A stretch of DNA of 64,000 nt from Apostichopus japonicus (GCF_037975245.1 NC_092562.1:10023001-10087000), one strand, 5' to 3'. Shown: positions 24,957-36,900, counted from the first letter of the stretch. Notes: generated by a model not told the origin, from the sequence alone. Made by a program: numbers and translations.

Positions 24957-25322
24957 TCACTTTGAGCACATGTATTCAGATTTGTGATGATATACTGCTG
25001 TAACTTTGTACAAACATACTGAACACCTAGTTTGTAATGGTACGTTCAACAACAATAACGTGGCAACCACTAATGGACTTGATACCTTAAATCTATCAGG
25101 AATTTCACACAAGTGTAGGACACATTGATCATATTCATTAGCTAGCATTGTTGTTTTGTTCTTAATTTTAAAGTAAACATCATGGAGTAGCTGCAGAATA
25201 CCCCGCTGGATCCGAGATTGTGCATGGATTTGACGGAGACGAACAACGGCCAACGCAGTCTTATAATGTGCTTGAGTAGATGGCGCTATTATAGAATTGT
25301 TAAGATTATTGGACTTAGACAT
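24957..25322 (-). other. Long open reading frame, no recognised family
   Basis: From ATG at 25320-25322 (context AAAAAATGT) the frame encodes about 120 residues beginning MSKSNNLNNSIIAPSTQAHY and is open further upstream to 25478. A possible donor (TTTAAG before GTATCA) would end an exon after PDRFK. The frame crosses the right arm boundary of the element at 25190-25818, which argues against an old conserved gene. Confidence 0.2.
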
Positions 25323-25818
25323 TTTTTCCCTTTTTTTCGAATGTACAATGCATATAAGTGTAAAACGGGCGATATCCAACGGGGTACATGGTCCGTTTTG
25401 GTTTATGTTGCCGACGAACCAACAGACTACGCAGTCATGCTGTAAAGAAAAGTAAAGCCGGAAGATGTGGGATGACATTCAACGGGAACGTGGGGATCTG
25501 GGGCGACACCCAACGGGCTACGTAGTCAGAAGTGAGTAGCGACGAACCAACGGGCTACGAGGTCAGAAGTTGTGAAATGGGGGTTGTGAAGTATTTATTG
25601 GCGAAAAACCAACGGGCTACGAAGTCAGAAGTTCCCTAACACTAACCCCTAACCCTAAACCTTGTTTTTAAGTAAACCCAACGGGCTACGAAGTCAGAAG
25701 TGGTGGAATTTAGTGGCTACGAGCCAACAGGCTACAAAGTCATTCTTTCATCCACTTTTACCTCGTAGCCCGTAGCACCTATTTTGGTTAAGTTTCAATA
25801 ACGCGGGGTATTCGACAG
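25190..25818. mobile_element. TIR element with internal CAACGGGCTACG satellite
   Basis: Left end TAGCTGCAGAATACCCCGC and the inverse of the right end TAGCTGTCGAATACCCCGC form inverted termini. Between them about six copies of CCAACGGGCTACGAAGTCAG lie at 40-70 bp spacing (25376-25745), with a short CCCTAA-type stretch at 25634-25661 and an inverted half-unit (CTCGTAGCCCGTAG) near 25762. Confidence 0.55.
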
Positions 25819-26382
25819 CTATGCCAACATCATTGATAATGCTTTCATAGGACTCTTAAATTATTTAACATTTCTTACATTTTGTCCAAAAAGCTTGGGA
25901 TATAAAAAGAAACAATTTAGGCCTATGCCCTAGCCTATGTATTTTCAATGTTAGGTTACTGCAAATTCATGTTAAATTAATTGATGTTAAATTCATCTAA
26001 AACATATTAATGTTACTAATGACTGTCACGGATGTAACCTATCGGCAAAGCCGTACAGGCTGCACGCACAATAAGCGTTTGAAAATGCTATTACTATATA
26101 GTCTAATGCTAGTTCAACATTGACTACGACTACGAGTGTCTCTTCGACACAGTTATGGTAGCCAGGCAAACGATCGGCTACCCGCATTTAACACACGGAA
26201 ATACTCCACATAAGCATTAACGCCATTTTGAAATGTTACATTTATATCAAGATATCTGACAAATCGAATCATTTAGTGTATCAATCAATGGCTGTTAAAC
26301 CTAACATTTGAAGCCCGATTAGAGGCCCCACTGCGGACAACGCACTACACTGTATTCAGAAAGAATAAAGTAAGAAAATTAC

Positions 26383-26750
26383 CTTGTCGTTGGTGGGATA
26401 CAGTCGCCAGGACTACGGTGACTATGGCGTTTATTCTCAAGGCAACTGTTGCTAAACCACTTCACTTTAATGTTAATAATTATCAATCCGTCATTTTGAG
26501 GATTTTTGTTTCTAAATTCGACATTTAATTCCTATTGTTGATATTTCATGTAATGTTATCGCTTTTAATGATAACAAATATCCATTTTTTGGTCTAAATT
26601 TGCTATAAATAGAAGAAAACTGTGCACTAATTTATTTCGGTTGCTAGGAAGAAAGCTGCGGAAGTAATGAGGCTTACAGCCAAAAGCGTCTTATAATGCT
26701 GATGTACAACGGCGGCCATTGTTATTTGCATATACTGTATATTCAGTAGA
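26383..26750 (-). promoter_or_regulatory. Probable noncoding first exon and promoter region of the RFX gene
   Basis: A good minus-strand donor (CAAG before GTAATT) has its last exonic base at 26383, and the first coding exon of RFX starts with an acceptor (TTTCAG, exon from 18759) that leaves 16 bp of 5' UTR before the ATG. An upstream noncoding exon is therefore required, and this is the only strong donor I noticed in a promoter-like setting. The surrounding DNA has X-box half-sites (26441-26453 and 26640-26651) and a YY1-like GGCGGCCATT at 26711-26720. The transcription start is not determinable; the right boundary is a guess. Confidence 0.4.
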
Positions 26751-27216
26751 AATGATAGATCGAACTGACTACCGTACGCATGCGCGTGCTAGAATGCCCA
26801 AACGACTTCTCTACTGAACCAGAATGCAAAATGCATTGAAGTTTCGATGACTACAATGCACTAGACTTCTGCTTGCTAGTATAACCCGAACTAACTGTTA
26901 CAATAACACCATGGCATGATAAAAACAGGTCAGTCGTGGCTATATACACACCTCCATAAAAACAAAAGAGGTCTTGTACTCAATAATTATGAATCCACAC
27001 ACCAAGTATTAGAGGTATCCACGATTTCCATCGTTAGATATCATGTAAAAGGTTTTTCAGAGTTTAACTTCTGGTGACTTATAGGAGTTTTGACCTCACA
27101 AGCAATAGGATATATACTCAATATGGCAATCCTTATACTATGTATGAAAAGTATCCATGATTTCTACCATGAGAAATCATGTTTTAAAGGCTTTCAGGCC
27201 TCGACATATAATTTTA

Positions 27217-28382
27217 GTTACATCTCTATGTTCCGACGTCTCTATGTTCCGACGTCTCTATGTTCCGACGTCTCTATGTTCCGACACAAAGTAATAATCC
27301 GGGACGAATTTTTTTTATCCAAAAATTCGTTTGTACCAAGAAAACAAGTTTTGAGACCCCAATATTTTGGACCAACATTTTTTGAACCAATTTTTTGGGA
27401 CCAAATCCCCCCCCCCCCAAAAAAAAAAAAATGTGACCCAAAATTTGTTGTGACCCAAACAGTGCTTGTGACCAAAAATTGCATGTGACCCGAAATTTGT
27501 TTGTACTCCAAATTTTGTGGACAAAAATTCTTTGGACCAAACTTTGGGACCAAAAAAATACTGCAAGCGGCGCGGTGCGACTTTTTGTTGTTGTATATTT
27601 GCACGAAAAAGATATAAACATGAAAATCAAAAGGTACATACATACGGTAAGAGAAAAAGCCAGTTAAATGTTTCAGTATATTAAGTTGCACTAAAGGAGG
27701 TATATAAAGGAAAATCAAAAGGTATACATACATCGACGACCATGATACAACACTATAAACCAACAACACAGCCCTAAAAATTATGGTCCGAAACAACTTA
27801 GGACTCTAACAATTTCAAGTTTCCGCCCAGTGGCGTCTGCACTATTGTATGGGTGGTGGGGCCATGTACCCAATTCCCCCGACTGGCATCCCCCCACTTC
27901 CTTAATTTGTTTTCAAATTCCTCCGACTGAGCCCCGAGGTTGAGCGGAGCATGGCTATTGCCACCATTTGCGCAGGCCACTGCCCCCCCCCCCCCCCAAA
28001 TGGTAGGCCTACAACATATTTGGTTTAAAATCTAAACACATTTTATTGGAAAGTTGATTTGGCCATAACCAATTTTGGCCCCCAAAAAATTTGAGTACCA
28101 ACCAATTTCGGGTCACAATCACTGTTTGGGTCATTACAAACTTTGGGTCACATTTTTTTTTTCCTGAAAAAAATTTGGTCTCAAAAAATTTGGTCCGAAA
28201 AAACGTTGGTCCCAAATAAAATAAGTCCCCAAACAAATTTGGTCACAAAAATACTGGGGTCACAAAACTACTTTTCTTGGTACAAACAAATTTTTTGGGA
28301 AAAAAAATTGCTCCGATTTTTTTCTTTTGTCGGAACTTAGAGACGTCGGAACTGTAGAGACGTCGGAACATAGGGATGTCAC
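27217..28382. mobile_element. Foldback-type element with about 330-bp inverted arms
   Basis: The left arm (27217-27560) starts GTTACATC then tandem TCTCTATGTTCCGACG units (4 copies). The right arm (28060-28382) is its inverse, ending in three such units and GATGTCAC. Both arms continue with GTGACCCAAA-type short repeats, and the internal order (for example GACCCAAACAGTG) is conserved between arms. The spacer is about 500 bp. Open frames on both strands are by-products of the repeat. Confidence 0.75.
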
Positions 28383-29356
28383 CATATGTTTAAAAGTACT
28401 CGCTATTTGGCGACCGTGACTAAAAATCTACTCGCCAAATTCCACTCGCCACTAGGCCTATGATTGTTGTCAGAGTCTCCAAAGTACAGACCTGCAACTT
28501 AAATACTTCTTATGAAAAGTCAGGGTTGAACAAAGTAAAACATGTCGCAGAATCATAAATAAGCAGCTAGGCTTACTGTAATATTAAAAGTAAAACGTCT
28601 GTAAAACACCTAGCAGTAACAATTACAGCAAACTTGTCTCAAAACTTCTTAAATTGTTCTACACTTTGCGAATTATGACTGATGGCCAGTAGGAAAATGC
28701 CTTAAGAAATAATTAAGGAGATGTTTGCCATCTTCAGTGTATTGGTATTCTGACAGGTATTCTTCACATTGTTGTGTTAACGAATCCTATTCTACACAAC
28801 CATCGCTGGCCTAGACAACATAAAATTGCTGACAGGCCTAGCCAGGTTTGTTCAAGTTGTCCCATAATCATAAACGCGACGAAAGTCGAACGTTACTTTT
28901 AAGGCCTAGCTATGCTGAAACTGGTTGAAGAGACTACACAAATTGAGGTCAACAGCCGATCCAGACAAAAGCTCGTGAACTCACTGCCAAACTAAAACCG
29001 TTATACACAATTATTTCGCATTGAGATTGGTTATAGTAATAATCTAACCAGACGAACTTTCATAAACGCTGCCTGGTTACAACGAAACTACATTCAACCT
29101 GAAATAAATACGACGGAAAACTTCCAATAGAACCGCTGTATTACAAATAGTACACCTTTCTGCACGCAAAGTAAGGTTTCCGAGCGGCACGTTGAAGCCA
29201 ATGCAAATATGTTCGAATTTTCAGTTTTAAATTCTACGGATGCCCATAAGCTCTTTTCCAATTGCCAATAGCCTCCGATTCGTATGGGGTGTAACGCACA
29301 TATTATCTGATAGGCTGGTCGGTGGGAGATACGGTAGCTTATAAAACAAGGTTTCC

Positions 29357-29790
29357 ATAATTTGGCGTCTAGTGACCCCAAATGGACTTGGACCTCCACC
29401 AAAAACAATAGATAATTGGACTTAATGTGGTACTCCTTCAAACGAAATATGAGATTGATCCAAGCTTTGCTTCTTGAGATATCGTGTTTACAAGTTTACA
29501 CAATTTGACCCATGGTGAAACCAAATGACCTTTGAACTCCACAAAAAAACTATGGGCTTTTGCCCCTTAATTAATGTAATCTCCTACTCAATGAAATATG
29601 AGATTGGTCCAAGCACCTCCGTGAGATATCGTGTTTACAAGGTTTTCACTATTTGGCCCATGGTGACTCCATATGACCTCCCTATAAAACATTAGGGTTA
29701 TTCTACTCATTCTACTCAATGTTGTTTTCATATACACCACATATTAGATTGGTCCCTGACTCCCTTCTTGAGATATCGTGTTTACAAGCG
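29357..29790 (+). repeat. Three direct repeats of about 145 bp
   Basis: Units start near 29371, 29513 and 29661. Each has (A/T)GGTGA(C/A)(C/A)CCA(A/T)ATG, then ATGAGATTGGTCC-like sequence, then GAGATATCGTGTTTACAAG. Related single units occur near 18000-18175 and 35985-36185. A CA run follows at 29800. Confidence 0.65.
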
Positions 29791-30600
29791 AGGCGTCACA
29801 CACACACACACTCCGCCTGCATGTGTGTATAGGTTACGACTATCATCGAACCCAAAAGCGTGTCAGACATGCTTCTACGCCAACTATCTCAGCTAAGTTC
29901 CACCTTCTCTCCCGAGTAGGTTGCACCTTCTCTCCAACGGCTTGTGATTAGATCAGTCGTTCGGTAGTTTCGTGCCCAGATTGATTCCTTGGTGGCGTTT
30001 CCGAAAAAAGTGACTCTCTCCAGCATTCTCTGTTCAACATTCTATCCTAGTAGGTGCCTCCTTACCTCGAAGTCCAATCTGCGCGTCCAAAACGTACGAG
30101 GGCAGAAAAAGTAACAAGCTGATATGCTCTGAAATACATAAACCTAAGTTGTATTTCAATGGATATACGGTGGCCCTCCAGAAAGCAGCTTTTGTAACAA
30201 GCATATTTCACGACTTTCCAGGCCGCATTGCACCCTCACCACAGTCAATTAAACACCCCACCCACAAGTTTCAGCACACGTTAAAGTAAAACTTGAAAAT
30301 GCGGGGCCATATTTCCCAGATATCCACTGTGCTCCCTCCTCCATGGAGAAAACCCCAGTCTGGTCACCGCCCCCACCCCCACAACAAATATCTCAGTATT
30401 TAATATAACTACAAAATGATTAGTTCTGATGTGTAGCAAAACCAGATTAAAAAAGAAAGTTGTTTCATATTGTTACGCAGTTTTGCAGCGTTTGTGGAAA
30501 TTCTGAAAATATTCGACTTCACGTGCGCATCATATACACATTGTTCAGAGGAGGAGAAGAATGAACTTCCCTAAACCTATGATATGGATGCACTGATAAA

Positions 30601-30903
30601 TTTTAAAGGCCGTGGCTATTCTTACGACGAGTCATAACAATTATTTAGAAACTATTCTTACGACAAAGGCAAATTCAAGCGCAGTAAAGTAAATAAAGCA
30701 ACTGCGCATGTAGTAGGGGTAACCCTAACCCTAAACATAACCCTAAACCTCAATCCTAACCCTTACCCTAACCCTAACCGGAAATTATTGTTTCTCCTCG
30801 TTGTAAAAATAGTACTCCTGGTCATGAAAATAGCAACTGTGCATGCGTAGTCGGGAATTATTCTTACAACTAGTTGTAACAATAGCCACTTTGAATTTTA
30901 AAA
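30601..30903. mobile_element. MITE-like inverted-repeat element carrying telomere-like repeats
   Basis: The left arm has GTGGCTATTCTTACGACGAG and the inverse of the right arm has GTGGCTATTGTTACAACTAG, both next to TTTTAAA. The centre (30720-30779) is about ten imperfect CCCTAA units. Confidence 0.65.
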
Positions 30904-31476
30904 CCACAAGTTTGTGCGGTCTGTTTCATTGCAGGACAACACGTAAAATGTGTCAACTTCTTATTTTTAAGGTTAGGTTTTGAAATTCTTTTGTTTCAAT
31001 GGGGTACAAAATGATCGATCATAGGAAGCTTTCGAAAATAGAGCTCGGCTAGAAAAACGGATTTCGGGGAATTTCAGATAAAATTTAGTTTTGTAGATAC
31101 TACGGTGGCCCAACTGGGACATACGAAATATCTCCACGTTTGATCTCAGTTTATATACGAATTTCTAATTTTCTCATAATTTCGTCCTTTTCGAAAATGC
31201 TGATATATTATATAGAAATTCCCAATGTTTATCTGAAATTGCTTCTTGAATGTTTCACAGTTGATACCGAAATTTCAACTATTTATTTCAAATTTAGTCT
31301 TGAAGTGTTGCCTTTTTATATTGAAATTTGGATTTGTTTCTGGAATGTGACTTTTTTTTAAGTGGTACTTGCTAATTTTGTAGCCTAAATAAAGCATGCT
31401 ATGCATCTGGAGAAAACTCATTTCATAGAATATAGAACAATTATGTGGGTGGAGATTGAAGGTTTTTCGTTTCTCA

Positions 31477-31780
31477 TAAAAGGGAGTGAAGACTCGCGCA
31501 CAAAGAACGTCTAATGCCGGTAATCTGACCTAGTTTACAGTCAGTACATACAGCTACGGTCAATACCCACAACACTGTACATAGCAGCGATGGACATCTC
31601 AGCAGGGAGTTGTTATGGAACTCCCTGACCTCGGGTCAAGATAAAAGATAACAAGGTATCACGTTTCATTACTGTCTGCAATTGTAGCGACAAGATGAAA
31701 ACTTAACTTGCAAGCAATGGAAAGTTACCTTTTTTTCAGAGGGCGGCCCGTGGTTTGGGGCCAGTCTTCAATGCCTTTAA
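31477..31780. mobile_element. TTAA-type MITE (family B), uninterrupted copy
   Basis: About 304 bp, ends GTGAAGACTCGCGCACAAAG and the inverse TTAAAGGCATTGAAGACTGG. It matches both halves of the copy at 12916-16930 and has an extra hairpin (GGGAGTTGTTATGGAACTCCC split by a short loop) near 31605. Confidence 0.7.
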
Positions 31781-32679
31781 GTCTTGTGCCAGTGGCTTTG
31801 AGGAAGTAACCAGTGGCAAGCATATCATTTCAAAGGTGGAAGATCAAATTCTAAATTAAGTAAAGGCTGAACCAATATTGAGGGGCCAGAGGCAAATAAT
31901 TTTTATAAAGGAATGGGTGTGGACCTGGTGGCAGTGATTGTCTGGGGGTCTTGTCCATAAGAAACATTCAGATGTTAAACGGTATATTCTGAGGCCTCTG
32001 TAGACTACAAATTTTGTGTGTGGTTGAAAATGGGGAGAACACCCTCAGCAGTGGTCTAATTCTTACCTGGCTGAATAAAAAAATATGTTATTGAACCAAT
32101 TCCCCCTGACTGACAATGAAAGGTGATGGAGGGGGGCAGGAGGGAGGAATATGACCATATTGTCCAGCCTCCTTTCTATATGCCACTGGAAGTAACCTAC
32201 TACTGTGTGTGCTAGCGTAAAGAAATCCAGCCACTTTTGGTTGAAGGGCATTTATGTTAAAAGAGAATTTTTTCCCCCGACTAAAACTGGGTGAAGTACA
32301 AACGTAAACCTGCACTCTTGGAAGTTGTTCTGAATGTTCAGTTTACATATCAGAGTTAATTTTTTACCTTTACCACTGGTAGAATTCCAAGAAGATATAA
32401 AAAAAAGGGCACCAAAAGCAAATTAAACCCCTTCCTAACTCACTGGTTACAAAAATAGGCATTCAATAGGCATTACTAAACCAAAGACATACAGTTTAAA
32501 CAAACAGAACAAAAAAAAAACAGAGAACATTGTACGTGTTTGCTTGTCGTAAGTCGTAAATCTTTTCAGTTTACAAATCGGTGATAAATTTTAATGAAAA
32601 AGTACAAAATTCCAGTCAAAACCTCTTGCTAACTTTGATAATCTTAAATATCCAATCAATTTGCAGCCTACGTTCATAC

Positions 32680-32770
32680 CTATTAAATGCTTGAGGGGGT
32701 AACGTCTTTCAATCTGTTTTAACTTGGCATCTATAATTGGATCCAGGGACAGTTCACTTAGGCCTCTCTC
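32680..32770 (-). CDS. Orphan exon candidate, no family recognised
   Basis: A 91-bp stretch bounded by AATATCAG acceptor and ATAG/GTATGA donor encodes ERGLSELSLDPIIDAKLKQI then ERRYPLKHLIG. The composition looks protein-like (amphipathic helix with acidic and basic residues), but no partner exon was found on either side and I do not recognise the sequence. It could be chance. Confidence 0.2.
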
Positions 32771-33339
32771 CTGATATTCCAAAAAATTGGATGAACGTAA
32801 TTCGCTAAAACAAGGTTTGCAGTGAAATGCTTTTCACAAGTTTACTAATGTTTTCTTATGCAAATCTATTTTGTTAGTACTGTGGTTCAAATTCCACAAA
32901 TTGTTCCCAGGACCACCTATCTTCTATGATATTCTGCATCACCCTGTGGCAAGTTACAATGACTGTGTGGCTATGTGTCATTCACATCCTGCATAGTTAA
33001 GCATAAACGTAACATTTCAATATGGTAACAGCCAGTTGGGACAATGGGGGGGGGGGGGAGCAGAGGGGTAGATCTGTCACCGTTTGTTTCTTAGCAATTG
33101 GAAGTAGGTCTGCTTTCAGCAGGTCAGAAGCTGGTGGTTCCAGGGGTGCACCCTCATTCCTACGCCCCTCTACTTAGTATCGTATATTTGAGGAGGCCGG
33201 CAAGTAAAACAGATTGATCAGTTTTCTGATTTTGGACAATAAGCTGCTTGCAGGTTCATCAAGTTGTCAGCATTAACTATTCTTTGACCAATAGTTTGAC
33301 ACCCTGAGCAATCATTAATACCTCTCTTAACTGTTCTAC

Positions 33340-33480
33340 CATATCATGCTTCAAAGCACTGGTATTGACAGTTTGAACACTTCCAAACCACTTCCAAACC
33401 ACTATCTGATCTTACTTCTAATACCACTCTATACTGTCCTCACATATGCTTCAAAGCACTCTTATTGACAGTATCATTTG
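33340..33480. mobile_element. MITE family A, rearranged copy
   Basis: ATCATGCTTCAAAGCACT followed by TATTGACAGT appears twice in the same orientation (from about 33345 and 33447), with TATACTGTCCTCACAT before the second. This looks like two left arms fused or a partial tandem copy. Confidence 0.45.
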
Positions 33481-33910
33481 TAAGTCTAATTTTACTTGTA
33501 CCCTTAGCTCTTTGCTAATGTCTTACTATACTTTGGAGGATGAAAACCTTTACTCTTTGTAAATGTATAGATTCCTTTTCCATTCTCAAACTTTGTGGAA
33601 AGCATGTAGAGCGTAGAAGTAACAATTAACCAAGTAGATAAGTATAAGCCTTATACCTACCTGTATAACTAACAACAATAATCATAAACAGAGTCAAAAT
33701 AACTCCCAGTTTTCATGATCTCTCTCTCTCTCACATATTAAATATGAATAGTTTAGTGGTAAGTTTCTCTGTAACTTGTCTGAAGAGAGAAACAGCTTAT
33801 TTTACAATGTACATCCACTCAATTTCACTGAACTTTTGCAAAGATTCAGCTAGCCCTGACTGACAATTAATTAATAGAAAGAAAAGAAGTCGCTTGAAAG
33901 ATGAGACATG

Positions 33911-36900
33911 TCATTCCTTGTACTCCATGAGATGTGACAGTTGTTTGCTGTAGTCTGGAGGCAGAGTGATATTGCTGTAATGGAACCAAACAGAAAAAAA
34001 CAACGTAAGTCCAAAGACAGAAGTATCAAGTGGATAACGTGTAACAATATATACAAAATTATCATTTGCTTAGTACAGGGATGAGCCCGGGGTAAAAAAA
34101 AAATCACAGAACTTTGCCAAAATTGCGGTATAGGCTCCAGTTTGCGTATGCTACAGTGTGTTAGGATAATAGTTATTGTCCTCGAGGTAGAAAAGAAATC
34201 ACGGATATTCCGGGAATTCGCAGAAAAAGCTCATGCCTGTTAGCAAAGTCTTGTAAAAGGAAGCAACTGCTGGCCACAGTAACTTCGTCTTCTAGATTAT
34301 GATTAGTAGCCTCTCGATCGCATAACAACTGCTGGCTTCATTATACCCCCTCTGGCCTTAATTAAATAATAAATTCTATTAGGTTATGACCGGTAGTGCA
34401 TTTTCCTAATTCACATGTTACAAATGGTACCATGAATTGCACTCATAGCAAAGAACTGCTTCACGGGTATCACCGACAATCTAAAGGATACACATACTAC
34501 AGGGCTTTCTATTTCAGATCAACCGTTTTGAGTCCAATGCTAACCCCCCAAAAAATGGTTTTATTCAATGTATGTCTCCATTATGAAAGTTGTCACGTTT
34601 TTTTTCCAAGTTTATTGTTGATAGAGGGAGGGTTTGCACTTTGTTCTATTTCTATACGATGATTACCTGAGGTGGTGGCCAAACGTTGCTATGGTTCCAT
34701 GGAGAGCAGTCTTAAGGCTTCCCTGGAGGCCACCACGTAACCTAGCGACTGACCCCGACGAGGACAAGGCTAGCAGGTCGCTCCTCTGCCGCCCGTCTTT
34801 ACTCATGGACAAGAACTTCAAATGTTTCTCTATAGCCTGCGGGGAAATAGATTTAAATGTTACGGAAATCTGGACTGGTTTAGAACAAACACTGACCAAC
34901 CTATTGTGAGACTATCAAATCCTTGACTTAATCCACTGTGACTACTGCCCTCGCATGGCTGGCAGTAACCATACAACTAGAATCATGTATACTGCAATAT
35001 TGTAAGTATTGGCTTTTGTGGCTGTTATTTCTCCTACATGTACTACCACAAACACTTTTTATAAAAAAAAAATTGTCAACAATGTGCATGGACAGAGAAT
35101 ACTTACTGTTTCACACGTTATTTCGTTAATCATCTGAAATGCACTTGTTCGACAACTTCCACTAACGGTATCGAACCTATCAAGTACTAGTCGAACAACA
35201 ATAATTCAGCTACCACAGGTAAAATTTGCAGTAAATGAATGACAGCATTCCATTCTGCAAATACCTTTCTCCAGACAGTTTCATATCAGTATATACTTGT
35301 GACCATTAAAGGTTACCATACATTCAGCTCATTGGTATTAACAAGTCTGTGCACCTCCAACTATAATTGTACGATTTCTGAGATCTTCACATACATAATG
35401 CATCAGTATCAAAATACATATCACCATTTGATATTTATTTTGGCATCTTGTGATAGGATACACCTTGACATGGTGTTTAAGGTGTTTGATAACACCTTGG
35501 GGGGGGGGGAGTCACTCAAATAGGTAGGTAGATTAGTTCATCTTCCTGACTTCATCTGCTGAGGCCGTCAGTGTACAATCTTAGAAAGTCCCTTCACATT
35601 TCTATTGCTATGTGCACCAGCAACTGTTATGTTAAAGTTGCGGGTAATGTTTAAAACATGGTGGGTGAACATTATGCAGATATGTTTTGCAGGTTTCTCC
35701 TATTGCAATAGATGATCACATGATGGTTGATCTGTTATTCAAGGTCAAGTGGTGAAAACTGATCAACTGACTTCAGCTTACTGCCTGTGCTAAATGGTCA
35801 CAAGGAAGTCACCTCTTAGTGGTACTTTGCAGATGATCTTTGATCTCTTGGTTGGCTGAAATTAGCAATGATATCTTACAGCTGTAATGTTCAGTGCTAT
35901 GGTATGGTGAGATGGAAATATTACTGAAAGTACATCAGCTCCTTTGATGTACAGTTTCTTGGAGATACAGTATTTTTGAGATTTTCACATTTTGCCCTCT
36001 GCTGACCCCAAATGACCTTCGACCTCCACCCAAAATCATAGGGTTCTTCTACAAATTATGGGAAAGCCTCATGCCAAATATTAGAACTGCAGAGGTAACC
36101 CATGTTGTGATATCGTATTTACAAGCTAGGACTTTTAAATACAAGCACACACAGTAACAAACTTGACTGCATCCGATACTTGCCTGCCTATGGCAAGTAA
36201 CCAAAACTTAAGCAACCAAGGGCTACTTCATCTCAGGAATGCTTCTTTAAGGCTAGACTGATGATTACATCAGCTAAAATGAGCAGATCAATATGTTAAG
36301 TTTTATTGCTTTTTTGTATTAGTTCTAAATAATTCAACCAAAACTTGATCTTCTTGAAAGGACAGAGTATCCTTGGTGGTTGCAAATACACACCATTTTT
36401 GTTCTTGAAAATTTTTAAAATGTATTGTCAACATGTTTGTTTGGGCCATAACTCTCTCAGGCTTTCCTTTTGAGCTTTGTGTTGCATCTGAGGAACTCAC
36501 CTAAATAAAAATAGTATAGACATTAACATCTTTATGTCTACAATGAGCCTTTAGGGGTCATTCTCATTTTCAAAATGGAATATAACCTGCACTGGAAAAA
36601 GTGTTCTGTTAACAGTCCAAAACAGATCAAAATTGATTTTGTGCCTAACATCACCTGTTAAGATAGCTAGTTACATTTGGAATATGACAATTGTTATCAT
36701 ATAGATAAAACTTTTTGCACAAAAGTACAATGCCACTGTATTGATTTCATCTCGAAACAGTTACATGGAACTCTAGGAAGGACGGTATTTTAATGCCAAT
36801 GTTAATAAATACCTTTCTTTATTAATCGGTACAAATCATTTAAAAAACAACCACCCGGTAAAAGTGAGTATTTTCTTCACATATAATTTGTGTACTACTT

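Larger units (their letters stand above)
18760..26382. other. RFX intron 1 (about 7.6 kb)
   Basis: Contains the hAT6-like MITE at 20204-20366, a GC-richer block at 21780-22640, the open frame at 24957-25322 and the satellite-bearing element at 25190-25818. Otherwise AT-rich sequence without recognisable genes. Confidence 0.6.
31781..33910. other. Downstream region of NDC1
   Basis: Follows the NDC1 stop on the minus strand and should hold its 3' UTR. No strong AATAAA was found near the stop. Contains the orphan exon candidate at 32680-32770 and the MITE at 33340-33480. Confidence 0.4.

Noticed and set aside
27242-27796. 184-codon minus frame and overlapping plus frames
   Set aside because: They run through the foldback arms, whose short GACCAAA-type repeats keep several frames open on both strands; no protein-like composition.
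29094-29441. 115-codon minus frame
   Set aside because: No splice-linked neighbours, no recognisable domain, and its start runs into the 145-bp repeat.
30720-30779. CCCTAA repeats as a true chromosome end
   Set aside because: Only about ten imperfect units, enclosed by inverted repeats and by unique sequence on both sides.
33781-33815. CTGAAGA-GA-GAAAC as another hammerhead core
   Set aside because: No room for stem II between the two core strands.
36303-36500. Frame after AG/GTGAGT as an extra NDC1 exon
   Set aside because: Vertebrate NDC1 aligns with exon 13 joined directly to exon 14, and the frame has no good donor and ends in a stop.
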